From assembly GCA_045565995.1 (NCBI GenBank), contig JBJLEF010000001.1, positions 992,001 through 1,056,000 on the forward strand: a DNA stretch of 64,000 bases. Direction: 5' to 3'. The first letter of the stretch is position 1; every line of letters starts with the position of its first letter. Made by a program: the position numbers and the translations under genes. The notes below the pieces were generated by a model. The model saw nothing but the letters and a program-made list of their open reading frames with translations. It was not told the DNA's origin and did not search any database. Positions 37,112 through 45,062 of this stretch are shown one piece after another. Source of the DNA: UBA721 sp002705165 (GTDB lineage: Bacteria; Planctomycetota; Planctomycetia; Pirellulales; Pirellulaceae).

Positions 37112-37981
37112 ATGCGCCGTCTTGATGCCTCTTTGATTTTACTCCTCTTGGTTTCCGGTCTCGCTCCGGCTGCAGAAGGATACCCCGATGCAAATACCTA
37201 TCAATATAAAACCGTCGGTGAGACGAACTTATCTCTTCATATCTTTAACCCCGAAGGGCATAAGCCAACAGATTCCCGTCCCGCGGCAGTCTTCTTCTTT
37301 GGCGGTAGCTGGGTCAGCGGGTCGCCAAATCAGTTTGTGCCGCATTGCCGTTATCTAGCTAGTCGTGGCATGGTGGCCGTGACGGCAGATTATCGAGTCA
37401 AATCCCGGCAGGGAACTTCACCTCGAGAATGTGTCAAAGATGGAAAGTCTGCCGTCCGCTGGTTGCGTACGAATGCATCCAAACTTGGAATTGACCCGAC
37501 TCGCCTTGCCGCAGGAGGTGGGTCAGCCGGTGGTCATGTCGCAAGTACAACAGGAATCATCCAGGGCATGGAAGAGAAAGGGGAAGATTTGAATATCAGC
37601 AGTAAGCCGAATGCTTTGCTGTTATTTAACCCTGTCTATGACAATGGTCCAGATGGTTACGGTTACGATCGAGTCAAAGATTACTATCAAGCGATCTCAC
37701 CTATCCATAATATTGAAAAGGGTGCCCCGCCAACCATCGTCTTTTTAGGGACCAAAGATACACTCATTCCTGTAAGCACCGCGAAAAAGTTTCAGCTGCT
37801 GATGGATCAGGCCAAGGCTACCTGCGTACATCATTTCTACAAAGACGAACCTCATGGCTTCTTCAATTACAACAAGAAAGACAATTTCATCGACACGGTC
37901 ACTAAGATGGATCAGTTCTTGCAAACACTGGGGTGGCTCAAGGGGGAAGCAGCTATTGATTACGAGGCGGTGAAACCATAA
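37112..37981 (+). CDS. Secreted alpha/beta hydrolase (acetyl esterase / lipase-like)
   Basis: The 289-residue protein has a signal peptide (about 1-20) and a hormone-sensitive-lipase or BD-FAE-like fold. 'AVFFFGGSWVSGSPNQF' is the oxyanion-hole region and 'AAGGGSAGGHVAS' the nucleophile elbow. 'GTKDTLIPV' supplies the acid and 'EPHGFFNY' the catalytic histidine. All triad elements are intact, so it should be an active carboxyl esterase on acetylated sugars or small esters. The stop overlaps the start of the isochorismatase-like gene by one base (TAATG), so the two are translated in a coupled way. Substrate unknown. Confidence 0.9.
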   Translation: MRRLDASLILLLLVSGLAPAAEGYPDANTYQYKTVGETNLSLHIFNPEGHKPTDSRPAAVFFFGGSWVSGSPNQFVPHCRYLASRGMVAVTADYRVKSRQGTSPRECVKDGKSAVRWLRTNASKLGIDPTRLAAGGGSAGGHVASTTGIIQGMEEKGEDLNISSKPNALLLFNPVYDNGPDGYGYDRVKDYYQAISPIHNIEKGAPPTIVFLGTKDTLIPVSTAKKFQLLMDQAKATCVHHFYKDEPHGFFNYNKKDNFIDTVTKMDQFLQTLGWLKGEAAIDYEAVKP

Positions 37982-38700
37982 TGGACGCGGACGAATTAAT
38001 TCAAGCAAAGCTAGCTCGCATCGACGAATCACATCAAGTTGTTCCCCAAAAAACGGCTTTGTTGGTCATCGACATGCAACATGGGTTTGTAGACAAAGGT
38101 GCGTCACTGGAAATACCAAAAGCCAGAGAGATCACACCGAATATCCAGTCCCTTGTTTCGTCATTTCGAGATGCCGGGATGCCTGTTATTTTTACCGAGT
38201 TTGTTTATGCGGACACGATCCCGTGCCTGAGAGGCGACCCTTTTGGTCCGGAACATCTCGCGGCCAGTGCAGGGGCTGCCACTGGATTTGGCTATCCATC
38301 TAACAACTGCAAGATTGGTCTTGAGGCCGGCGAAGGTGTCGAGTCGGCCGCCACGATCGAAGCGTTAAAGCCTTTAAATCATGAGCTGATTGTGCAGGGG
38401 CACACTTACGACAAATTCTATGGCACACATCTCGATCTAGCATTACGAAGCCTTGAAATCGATCGATTCATGATCACTGGGGTCACGACCGACTGCTGTG
38501 TGAACAGTACGATTATTTCCGGATCAACAAGAAATTATCGGGTCACCGCGGTCAGTGACGCCATGGCGACCATTCATGACCATATTCATGATGCCTGTCT
38601 TCAAATATGGGAAAATAAGTTCGCTCGCATCCGCACTACCGCGGAGGTTCTAGCGGAAATTAATTCGCAATGCGGATTGGACGTAAGCCCTTATAGATAG
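37981..38700 (+). CDS. Isochorismatase-like cysteine hydrolase
   Basis: The 239-residue cytoplasmic protein has the full triad: Asp in 'ALLVIDMQHGFVDKG', Lys in 'HTYDKFYGT' and the nucleophile Cys in 'VTTDCCVNSTI'. Family members include nicotinamidases, N-carbamoylsarcosine amidases and biuret or ureidoacrylate hydrolases; residues here do not point to one. Unlike the fused relative at 1657-3240 it has no signal peptide. Its start overlaps the esterase stop by one base. Its last 41 bases overlap the end of the convergent metallophosphoesterase gene. Confidence 0.91.
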   Translation: MDADELIQAKLARIDESHQVVPQKTALLVIDMQHGFVDKGASLEIPKAREITPNIQSLVSSFRDAGMPVIFTEFVYADTIPCLRGDPFGPEHLAASAGAATGFGYPSNNCKIGLEAGEGVESAATIEALKPLNHELIVQGHTYDKFYGTHLDLALRSLEIDRFMITGVTTDCCVNSTIISGSTRNYRVTAVSDAMATIHDHIHDACLQIWENKFARIRTTAEVLAEINSQCGLDVSPYR

Positions 38701-40240
38701 CTCCATTGGGCTGCTTAACCTGCACTTCAATCGAATACATCCCTGACGACAAGTTTTGTGGCAATTTAGCTTTCCATAAATGACCTGCTGCCGCCGGAGC
38801 TGACATCTCCATCCAATCAATCTTTCCATCGAGCTTTTGAATCAATTCCCGCTCCTGATCATAAAGACGCTTATAGTCAGGGTCGACTTCGGAATGAGCC
38901 GCTACCATTTCAAGCTTAACCGCTTTCCCTTTATGATTTCGAATAGCCGCTGTCACTTTAGATTTTTCGGAGCCTGAAAAGACATTCGTATAAGCGTATG
39001 CCTGTTCTTGCTGGCTTCCAATTTCCACCGGTGCGGAAATCTGCATCTGATAATCTGCCGGCCGGTTAGCTGCTTGATATTGAAACGAATATTGATTGCC
39101 ATCAAACGTCACGATGGAATATCCATTGGGCACTCCATCGCGAGAATAAGCGTGCGGAGTATTCCCAAACTTTTTAATTCCTTTCCACCAGCTTCCACTG
39201 GCGGTGACATTAATCACATGGTGATGAGGCTTTTCACCCTCCCAGCCATCTTCCTTATCAAGGTAAAGATGTTGTTGGTAATGTTGATGGCCGGAAACGC
39301 TCATCGTAAATGGTCGATCTTTAAGCAATTTAAAGATGGCGCCGCGTTGTTCCATTTTTGTGATCGGTATATGCATCATAAGAACCACAAGCTTGTCGGC
39401 GGGCACCAGTTTGAGATCGTTCTCCAGGAATTTCATTTGAGCTTTGCTGATGGCGCCGCGGTAGCCATGCTTCTTTGTTTCGCCGTTGTAATACCATTCC
39501 ACGTTATCCATGACCACGAAATGAGCCTTACCATGCTCAAAGGAGTAGTAAGCCGGGCCGAATACTCGTTCAAATGTTTCATCACTTTCTTCATCGACCT
39601 TGGCTTCACGATTCACATCATGATTACCGATCACGTTGTACCAAGGGATTCCTAACAAGGCGATCCCCTGATTTTGTGAGTCGAACAAACTAAGATCATC
39701 GAACATGATATCACCCAGAGTAACTCCAAAGGACGCGTCCGTACCAATCAGTTCTTCTAACACATCCTGAATCAGATAATCGACTTCCTGCTGGTTCCTG
39801 GGTTGAGGATCCGCAAACATAATGGCTTTAAACAGTTCCGGTTCTTCCACTGGATATAGTGGGAAGTCGATACTCGCTGGCAAATCTCCCGTTGGCTCTA
39901 CCCCGGCAAACCTAGTTCCTTGTGGAGAGCCCTTTGGCTTGTGAATGTAGTAAAACCGAGGCAGGTTCGTTTCACTGAGCGGTGTCATCCACCCGGCCGG
40001 TTTAATGACAAACAAAATCGCATCGTCCGAAACTGATAGCTCATACGATCCATCTTTTGATGTACGGACAATGTCCTCACCATTGGATACACGAATTCCA
40101 GCCAGGCCCTTTTCGCCGACATCCCAAGCCTGATTAAAATTTGTATCGTGGTAGACACGCCCTCTCGCCATCTGCTGAGCATCAACAGATGGCGCCAGAA
40201 GCAAACTTACTAAAACCGTTGACAACACTACTCGGCTCAT
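38660..40240 (-). CDS. Secreted calcineurin-like metallophosphoesterase
   Basis: The 526-residue protein has a signal peptide (about 1-21), a beta-rich SdrD-B-like or carboxypeptidase-regulatory-like domain ('ARGRVYHDTNFNQAWDVGEK'), a calcineurin-like phosphoesterase domain and a C-terminal beta domain. The metal-site motifs are 'FADPQP', 'VTLGDIMFDDL', 'VIGNHDVNREAK', 'VVLMMHIPIT' and 'SGHQHYQQH'. The layout matches the family with calcineurin-like N- and C-terminal accessory domains, found in planctomycetes and bacteroidetes and thought to act on phosphorylated or teichoic-type substrates. It converges with the isochorismatase-like gene, and the coding ends overlap by 41 bases. Confidence 0.92.
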   Translation of the reverse strand: MSRVVLSTVLVSLLLAPSVDAQQMARGRVYHDTNFNQAWDVGEKGLAGIRVSNGEDIVRTSKDGSYELSVSDDAILFVIKPAGWMTPLSETNLPRFYYIHKPKGSPQGTRFAGVEPTGDLPASIDFPLYPVEEPELFKAIMFADPQPRNQQEVDYLIQDVLEELIGTDASFGVTLGDIMFDDLSLFDSQNQGIALLGIPWYNVIGNHDVNREAKVDEESDETFERVFGPAYYSFEHGKAHFVVMDNVEWYYNGETKKHGYRGAISKAQMKFLENDLKLVPADKLVVLMMHIPITKMEQRGAIFKLLKDRPFTMSVSGHQHYQQHLYLDKEDGWEGEKPHHHVINVTASGSWWKGIKKFGNTPHAYSRDGVPNGYSIVTFDGNQYSFQYQAANRPADYQMQISAPVEIGSQQEQAYAYTNVFSGSEKSKVTAAIRNHKGKAVKLEMVAAHSEVDPDYKRLYDQERELIQKLDGKIDWMEMSAPAAAGHLWKAKLPQNLSSGMYSIEVQVKQPNGAIYKGLRPIRIAN

Positions 40241-40397
40241 TACTCCAGGTACCTTTTTATGAACATCTGTTATTTTTGTTCTGTATATATTCCCTATTCA
40301 ACTCGATTTATACCAACAGATGTGAATTCAATTTAAGAATAATTTAAACTAATGGTAAATCTAGCCACCTTCAGAAACTCCATGTACTAAACCATCA
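40241..40397. promoter_or_regulatory. Divergent intergenic region before the 1554-residue protein
   Basis: The 157 bases separate the divergent metallophosphoesterase and the first gene of the envelope cluster, so both promoters are expected here. The region is AT-rich from 40260 to 40360. An inverted TTTAA/TTAAA pair at about 40332-40349 is visible, but no consensus promoter pair is convincing. Confidence 0.4.
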
Positions 40398-43300
40398 ATG
40401 CAAGCCAGTGAACACATCGATTTAATCCAGCAGCGTCTGGGAGATCCGCTTTCCGAGGAGCAATTAGAATATTTGCTCGAAAAAGCAGCGGAAGAACCCG
40501 CATTGTTTTCGGCTGCCTGTCAGGAAATTAAAGCTCAGAAGCTTGAAGTTATTCCGGTTGATCTCGATGATGAATCCGCCATGGTTGATTTGCTTACGTG
40601 GCTAAACCAACTCGCTTCCACCCGAAATGCCGGAAAGGGGTTTAACAATCTTCTTATTGGCATTGCTGTTCTCCTCCTCGTTGCCGCCGTTGGTTCCTGG
40701 TTCGCGTTCTTTGGCCCGGAAGAAAACGAACTGGCCGACCACGATCCCCCGAAGACTCCGATCACTGAAAATTCCACTGAGGTAGACGAACCTATCCGTG
40801 AGCCCTCTGGTAACGAGGCTCTTACTCCTGACAATCAAGATACTATTCAACCGGAGAATCCATCGCCGGCGGAAAAAGAGGAGGTACCTCTACCAACGCC
40901 CAAGCTACCCGTGGCGGGCGAATTAATGCTTCCGGAACAGCGTGTCACTCCTACATGGCAATCCTTCGATGACCCTGCTGCTCGATTAGATCATTCGTGG
41001 GCAGCCACCATTGATCGTTTTATCAAACCCGCTGCGGATGAGCCCGGCACACTGAAACCTGTCCAGCGAGACGGGACAACGGAATACTATGAACTATTGG
41101 GCAACTTCATTCTTCCACCTCCGCATTCGGACGGACGAAGCCTACGAGTAAGATTTTCTGACTTGCGAAGCCTGACGGTCACTGCGGTAAACGATACTCA
41201 GGAAGTGGAGCTCAGCTACGATGGCCATCTAAATATGAAGCGGTACACCTCATTGCCGATACCGGAATACACCGCCAGCCTGCCGTACACGTACGGGTAT
41301 CGCATGCGCCGCCACTTTGTTGAAACCAGAATTGATCCCGGCATCAACTTTGACTGGGGGCTGGGAGGCCCTGTCGTAAATGAACGTCAGGTTGACAAAG
41401 ATTATTTCAGTATTGAATGGTCCGGCATGCTCAACGTACCAACATCCGGTAACTACATATTCCACCTGGATATGGATGACGGCTACCGACTCGAGATTAA
41501 CAACTCGATTGTTGGTGAGAGGTGGAGCCCAGTGGGAACCGAAACCCAGCCAGCACAACATCCCGTCACGCTTAAGGAAGGCATGTTACCTTTCAAGCTT
41601 CAATTCTTTAGCGACCGCATGGAGTCCCGGGCCATTTTGGAATGGGAGACCGAAGGGCTGGAAAAACAGATCATCCCCGGCAGCATGTTCCAGACCAGTG
41701 CCGACGAAGATGCTATAGAGGGGCTGACAGCAAAATATTGCTTTGGTCCCATCGTAGAGGCCAGTGAAACTCCGGCCACACGAGCCGTTGATCTTACCCA
41801 CCATGACAATGGGACCTGGTACGCCCTCACCCGGGGAGCCGTCAATTTCCGTTTTCAGAACAATCAATTCCTTGTATCTCGCGGGGATATTCCAATGACA
41901 GCCCTGCCCATGGATGCACCTCCTACTCATCTCAAGATGAAAGTGCAGTCCCGACTGCGGTATCTCGATTCCTACCACTTCGAACCTCTTGACCTGCCGG
42001 CTGATCCTGTTGACTTAGCCAAGGCAAATCCGGCGGGAGATTTATCCTGGTTTGAAACAACGGATAACCCCGCAACAGAAACTAAATTTGATTATGACGA
42101 TGACGGGAATGTCATTCTCTCGCGAGTTCAGGGCGATGCCGCCATACATCTTTCCACGAAAGTGCCGTTAACCGGTTCGACCGATATCTATGCCTTGATG
42201 CCTGCTCAACATCTGACAGGCATCCGTTTCGAACACCCTCAAACCGGCGTGTTCTACAGTTTATTCGCATTACAGCAGGGTGACGGATATGCGATTTCAA
42301 TGAACCCCACAGATCTAACCTTTACGTCCGCACAATATCGAGCTGGAATGCGTGGAAAAGACTCCATCTGGTGGCGAGCTCAATACTCTGAGGACATGTT
42401 CATTATTTCTTTTAGTCCTGATGGGAAACATTGGATCCCCGGACATACTTTCACTCTCGCAGCGACCACTCCGGTCAAGCGTGAGATTTCTTTTGGTCCA
42501 ACCATTCATGTGGGAACCGAGCAAACATCGGTTGCTCTCAACAAAGTGCTAATCCAACACGACGATTTGATTGAACGCCTATCCTTCAATCTTCCAATCG
42601 GTTCCGTACCCAACCTGAACCGCATCGACCGGCCGAACAGTATGCGATTACCTGATTATGTCGATTCGTTGGAACTAGAACGTCCTAGTGAAATTTCACC
42701 CGAACTTTGGCGACTGGCTTGCTACGCAAAAGTACTACAGATGAACGCTACCCCTAATATGCGGGTCGAAGGGCTAATCAAACTTTTGCATTACGCCGTG
42801 AAGCATCATCGGGATTTTCGAAAGGTTCGTCAGGCTTTAGCGCGAGCTCCTCGACGCCTCCAGTTCCGACGTCCGGATACAGAAATTGCCTCCTGGGTAA
42901 ACATTCATATACTGTATGACATTCTAGCCGCAAGACTCTGGTTTGAAGGCAAGCCGGAACAACTTGCCGGGCTCATTGACGACTGGACTAATATCGATGC
43001 CGGTGCCGGTGGTCGTCAGCGATATAACATGCCCGTATCGCCCGAACTCTTAACTCGCCTGTACTTATATCACTTGCGAAATAATTTGCGTTGGGAAGAG
43101 CTTTATTCTTTCGCCACTCGCATCGACTACCTTTCACTTCCTGCCCACGGGTCACAAATCTTTGACAAAGACTTCGCCACCTGGCGTACCGCTCGTTGGC
43201 TACGTGCTGATGCTGCTGACTATTTAGAGGGTGCGATCAAGCCAAATGACCTCGCCCGTTTCCAAGCAGACCGGTCTCATCAGGTAGAAACGGACCGGGA

Positions 43301-45062
43301 AACGGTGAACTCCATGCTTGAACTCCTTCAGGCGGTAGAGACCGAAGACCTGGATAATGCGATGAAAATGGTCGTCAACAATCCTTTAGTTGTCGGGCTA
43401 TTCCCTGTTGATAAATTTGGCATGCACTATCAATCAGGAACCACATTTCTAAAATCGTTGTTCACGAATCATGATGCCTTTGCGGCGAAGATGCGAGCTG
43501 AGGGTTCAGAGTTAGCTGAACTTCGTTTAACCACGGCGATCAATAATCAGGACTTCAATGAGCTCAATGAAATTGCTCAGAAGTTTCCCGGCACCGACGC
43601 CGCTCGGGAAGCACTGCAACTCACCGCTGATCAGCGTTTGTCTTCCGGGCAGTTCCTTCCTGCAGCTCAACGTTATCAAGAGCTCATTGAGCTTTATCCC
43701 AGCGAACATCACGAACTATGGTTAGCGAAAACCAATCTGGCACTCGCTCTTTCGGGACAGAATCCGGGGCAGGAAGTCGTGAATGATGTTGTTCTGGAAG
43801 GCGGACAGATTGCGACGGCAGAATTCAATGCCTTGGTGAAGCAGTTAGTGGACTATCGGGGTGCGCAGTACCGAGTCCCGGCAAAACCAGCTCTGGCCTT
43901 AGGCCAACGAAACGTAAATCCCGTCAAAGACTTTTCGATCCCGGGCGCTGCGCGTAGTGTACAACGGATACGCCAAACCAGTTTCCTGGATCTGGGAGCT
44001 CGCTTGATTGTTAATCAACCAACGGGTATGAGCTGTCTTCATGCTGCCGACAACACGGTGGTTTGGGAAAACAAAGATGATGGCCGTGGTATTTCTGTCG
44101 AATTCGGATACGCGGGCAAACCCGCTCGCATCGGTACCGACCTTTTCTCCGCGGCCTTTAGCAAGCAACGCCTGATCTGGCGGCGAGTGCAGGCCGATAC
44201 TGGTGAAACGGTTTGGGAGGTCCCTGTAGATGGGTACCCTCTGGCCGACCCCATTGCGGCCGGGAATTCCATTTTCGTACTCAAAGTAATCCCGCAACAA
44301 ACAACCTTTGGGCAAGTGGTCTTTGAGCAAATCAATTCCACCAACGGATCTGTTTCCAATTCCATCGCATTGATGACGGTACAGCGAAAACCAGAGTTGT
44401 TTCAGTCAGCCCGGAGTGTCCTCGCTCAGGATCGCATCATCTTCGTGCTTGATAGCACCATCTATAGCGTCAATCTGGAAGGAGAGTTGATGTGGGCCCA
44501 GATGCTTAGCCAGGTTCCAAAACTAGCCGATCAACACCTTTATGATCGAATCAATGCGACGCAGCCTTTGGTCAGTGGAGATCGCATCATTGTTCATGCT
44601 GCGGGATCACCCGACGTTGTTTGTCTCGACCGAAAGACCGGAGGTACGGTCTGGCGATTCCAACAACCTGATGTGCAGGAACTCATTGGCATTTGGGAAG
44701 ACCGGGTAATCATTAGTTGTCGAAATGGCGTGCAGGCTATCAGTATCCAGTTTGGAACTCCATTATGGTTCCAGCCTGGAAGCCCGCGCCCAAGTGCTGT
44801 GCGGATCATGGACCGTCACGTTTTGATTTGCAATTTAGATAAAAAACCAACGACGCGTGTTGTACCGCTCAGTAATCAGCGTTCGTTGTTATGGGTACAA
44901 CCGCAAACCGGAAAAGTTGTGCAGGAAGCTGAGCTACTCGGAAATGAATCTACCTTGTTTGACATTGAGCTCATATTTCCGTTCGGAAACAAGTTATACG
45001 GCGTCAGTAACATCAGCACTGGCAGCCATTCCTTGAAACTGATCGAGGTCGTCCTGCCATGA
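40398..45062 (+). CDS. Giant membrane-anchored PA14 / beta-propeller protein
   Basis: The 1554-residue protein has no signal peptide but a single transmembrane segment at about 82-103 ('LLIGIAVLLLVAAVGSWFAF'). The first 80 residues are a cytoplasmic helical region that resembles anti-sigma-factor or FecR-type N-termini ('LSEEQLEYLLEKAAEEP'). A proline- and acid-rich linker (105-180) precedes a PA14-like domain (about 316-435, 'DYFSIEWSGMLNVPTSG', 'HLDMDDGYRLEINN'). A second beta domain (about 580-720) is lectin-like. A TPR-like helical stretch is at about 1050-1120, and a PQQ-type propeller spans about 1175-1554 ('ADNTVVWENKDDG', 'DTGETVWEVPVDG', 'KTGGTVWRFQQPD'). It is the first gene of the envelope cluster and its stop overlaps the next start by ATGA. 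Confidence 0.88.
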   Translation: MQASEHIDLIQQRLGDPLSEEQLEYLLEKAAEEPALFSAACQEIKAQKLEVIPVDLDDESAMVDLLTWLNQLASTRNAGKGFNNLLIGIAVLLLVAAVGSWFAFFGPEENELADHDPPKTPITENSTEVDEPIREPSGNEALTPDNQDTIQPENPSPAEKEEVPLPTPKLPVAGELMLPEQRVTPTWQSFDDPAARLDHSWAATIDRFIKPAADEPGTLKPVQRDGTTEYYELLGNFILPPPHSDGRSLRVRFSDLRSLTVTAVNDTQEVELSYDGHLNMKRYTSLPIPEYTASLPYTYGYRMRRHFVETRIDPGINFDWGLGGPVVNERQVDKDYFSIEWSGMLNVPTSGNYIFHLDMDDGYRLEINNSIVGERWSPVGTETQPAQHPVTLKEGMLPFKLQFFSDRMESRAILEWETEGLEKQIIPGSMFQTSADEDAIEGLTAKYCFGPIVEASETPATRAVDLTHHDNGTWYALTRGAVNFRFQNNQFLVSRGDIPMTALPMDAPPTHLKMKVQSRLRYLDSYHFEPLDLPADPVDLAKANPAGDLSWFETTDNPATETKFDYDDDGNVILSRVQGDAAIHLSTKVPLTGSTDIYALMPAQHLTGIRFEHPQTGVFYSLFALQQGDGYAISMNPTDLTFTSAQYRAGMRGKDSIWWRAQYSEDMFIISFSPDGKHWIPGHTFTLAATTPVKREISFGPTIHVGTEQTSVALNKVLIQHDDLIERLSFNLPIGSVPNLNRIDRPNSMRLPDYVDSLELERPSEISPELWRLACYAKVLQMNATPNMRVEGLIKLLHYAVKHHRDFRKVRQALARAPRRLQFRRPDTEIASWVNIHILYDILAARLWFEGKPEQLAGLIDDWTNIDAGAGGRQRYNMPVSPELLTRLYLYHLRNNLRWEELYSFATRIDYLSLPAHGSQIFDKDFATWRTARWLRADAADYLEGAIKPNDLARFQADRSHQVETDRETVNSMLELLQAVETEDLDNAMKMVVNNPLVVGLFPVDKFGMHYQSGTTFLKSLFTNHDAFAAKMRAEGSELAELRLTTAINNQDFNELNEIAQKFPGTDAAREALQLTADQRLSSGQFLPAAQRYQELIELYPSEHHELWLAKTNLALALSGQNPGQEVVNDVVLEGGQIATAEFNALVKQLVDYRGAQYRVPAKPALALGQRNVNPVKDFSIPGAARSVQRIRQTSFLDLGARLIVNQPTGMSCLHAADNTVVWENKDDGRGISVEFGYAGKPARIGTDLFSAAFSKQRLIWRRVQADTGETVWEVPVDGYPLADPIAAGNSIFVLKVIPQQTTFGQVVFEQINSTNGSVSNSIALMTVQRKPELFQSARSVLAQDRIIFVLDSTIYSVNLEGELMWAQMLSQVPKLADQHLYDRINATQPLVSGDRIIVHAAGSPDVVCLDRKTGGTVWRFQQPDVQELIGIWEDRVIISCRNGVQAISIQFGTPLWFQPGSPRPSAVRIMDRHVLICNLDKKPTTRVVPLSNQRSLLWVQPQTGKVVQEAELLGNESTLFDIELIFPFGNKLYGVSNISTGSHSLKLIEVVLP

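Noticed and set aside
43899..44330. 143-residue minus-strand frame
   Set aside because: It lies opposite the propeller part of the giant protein; no independent support.
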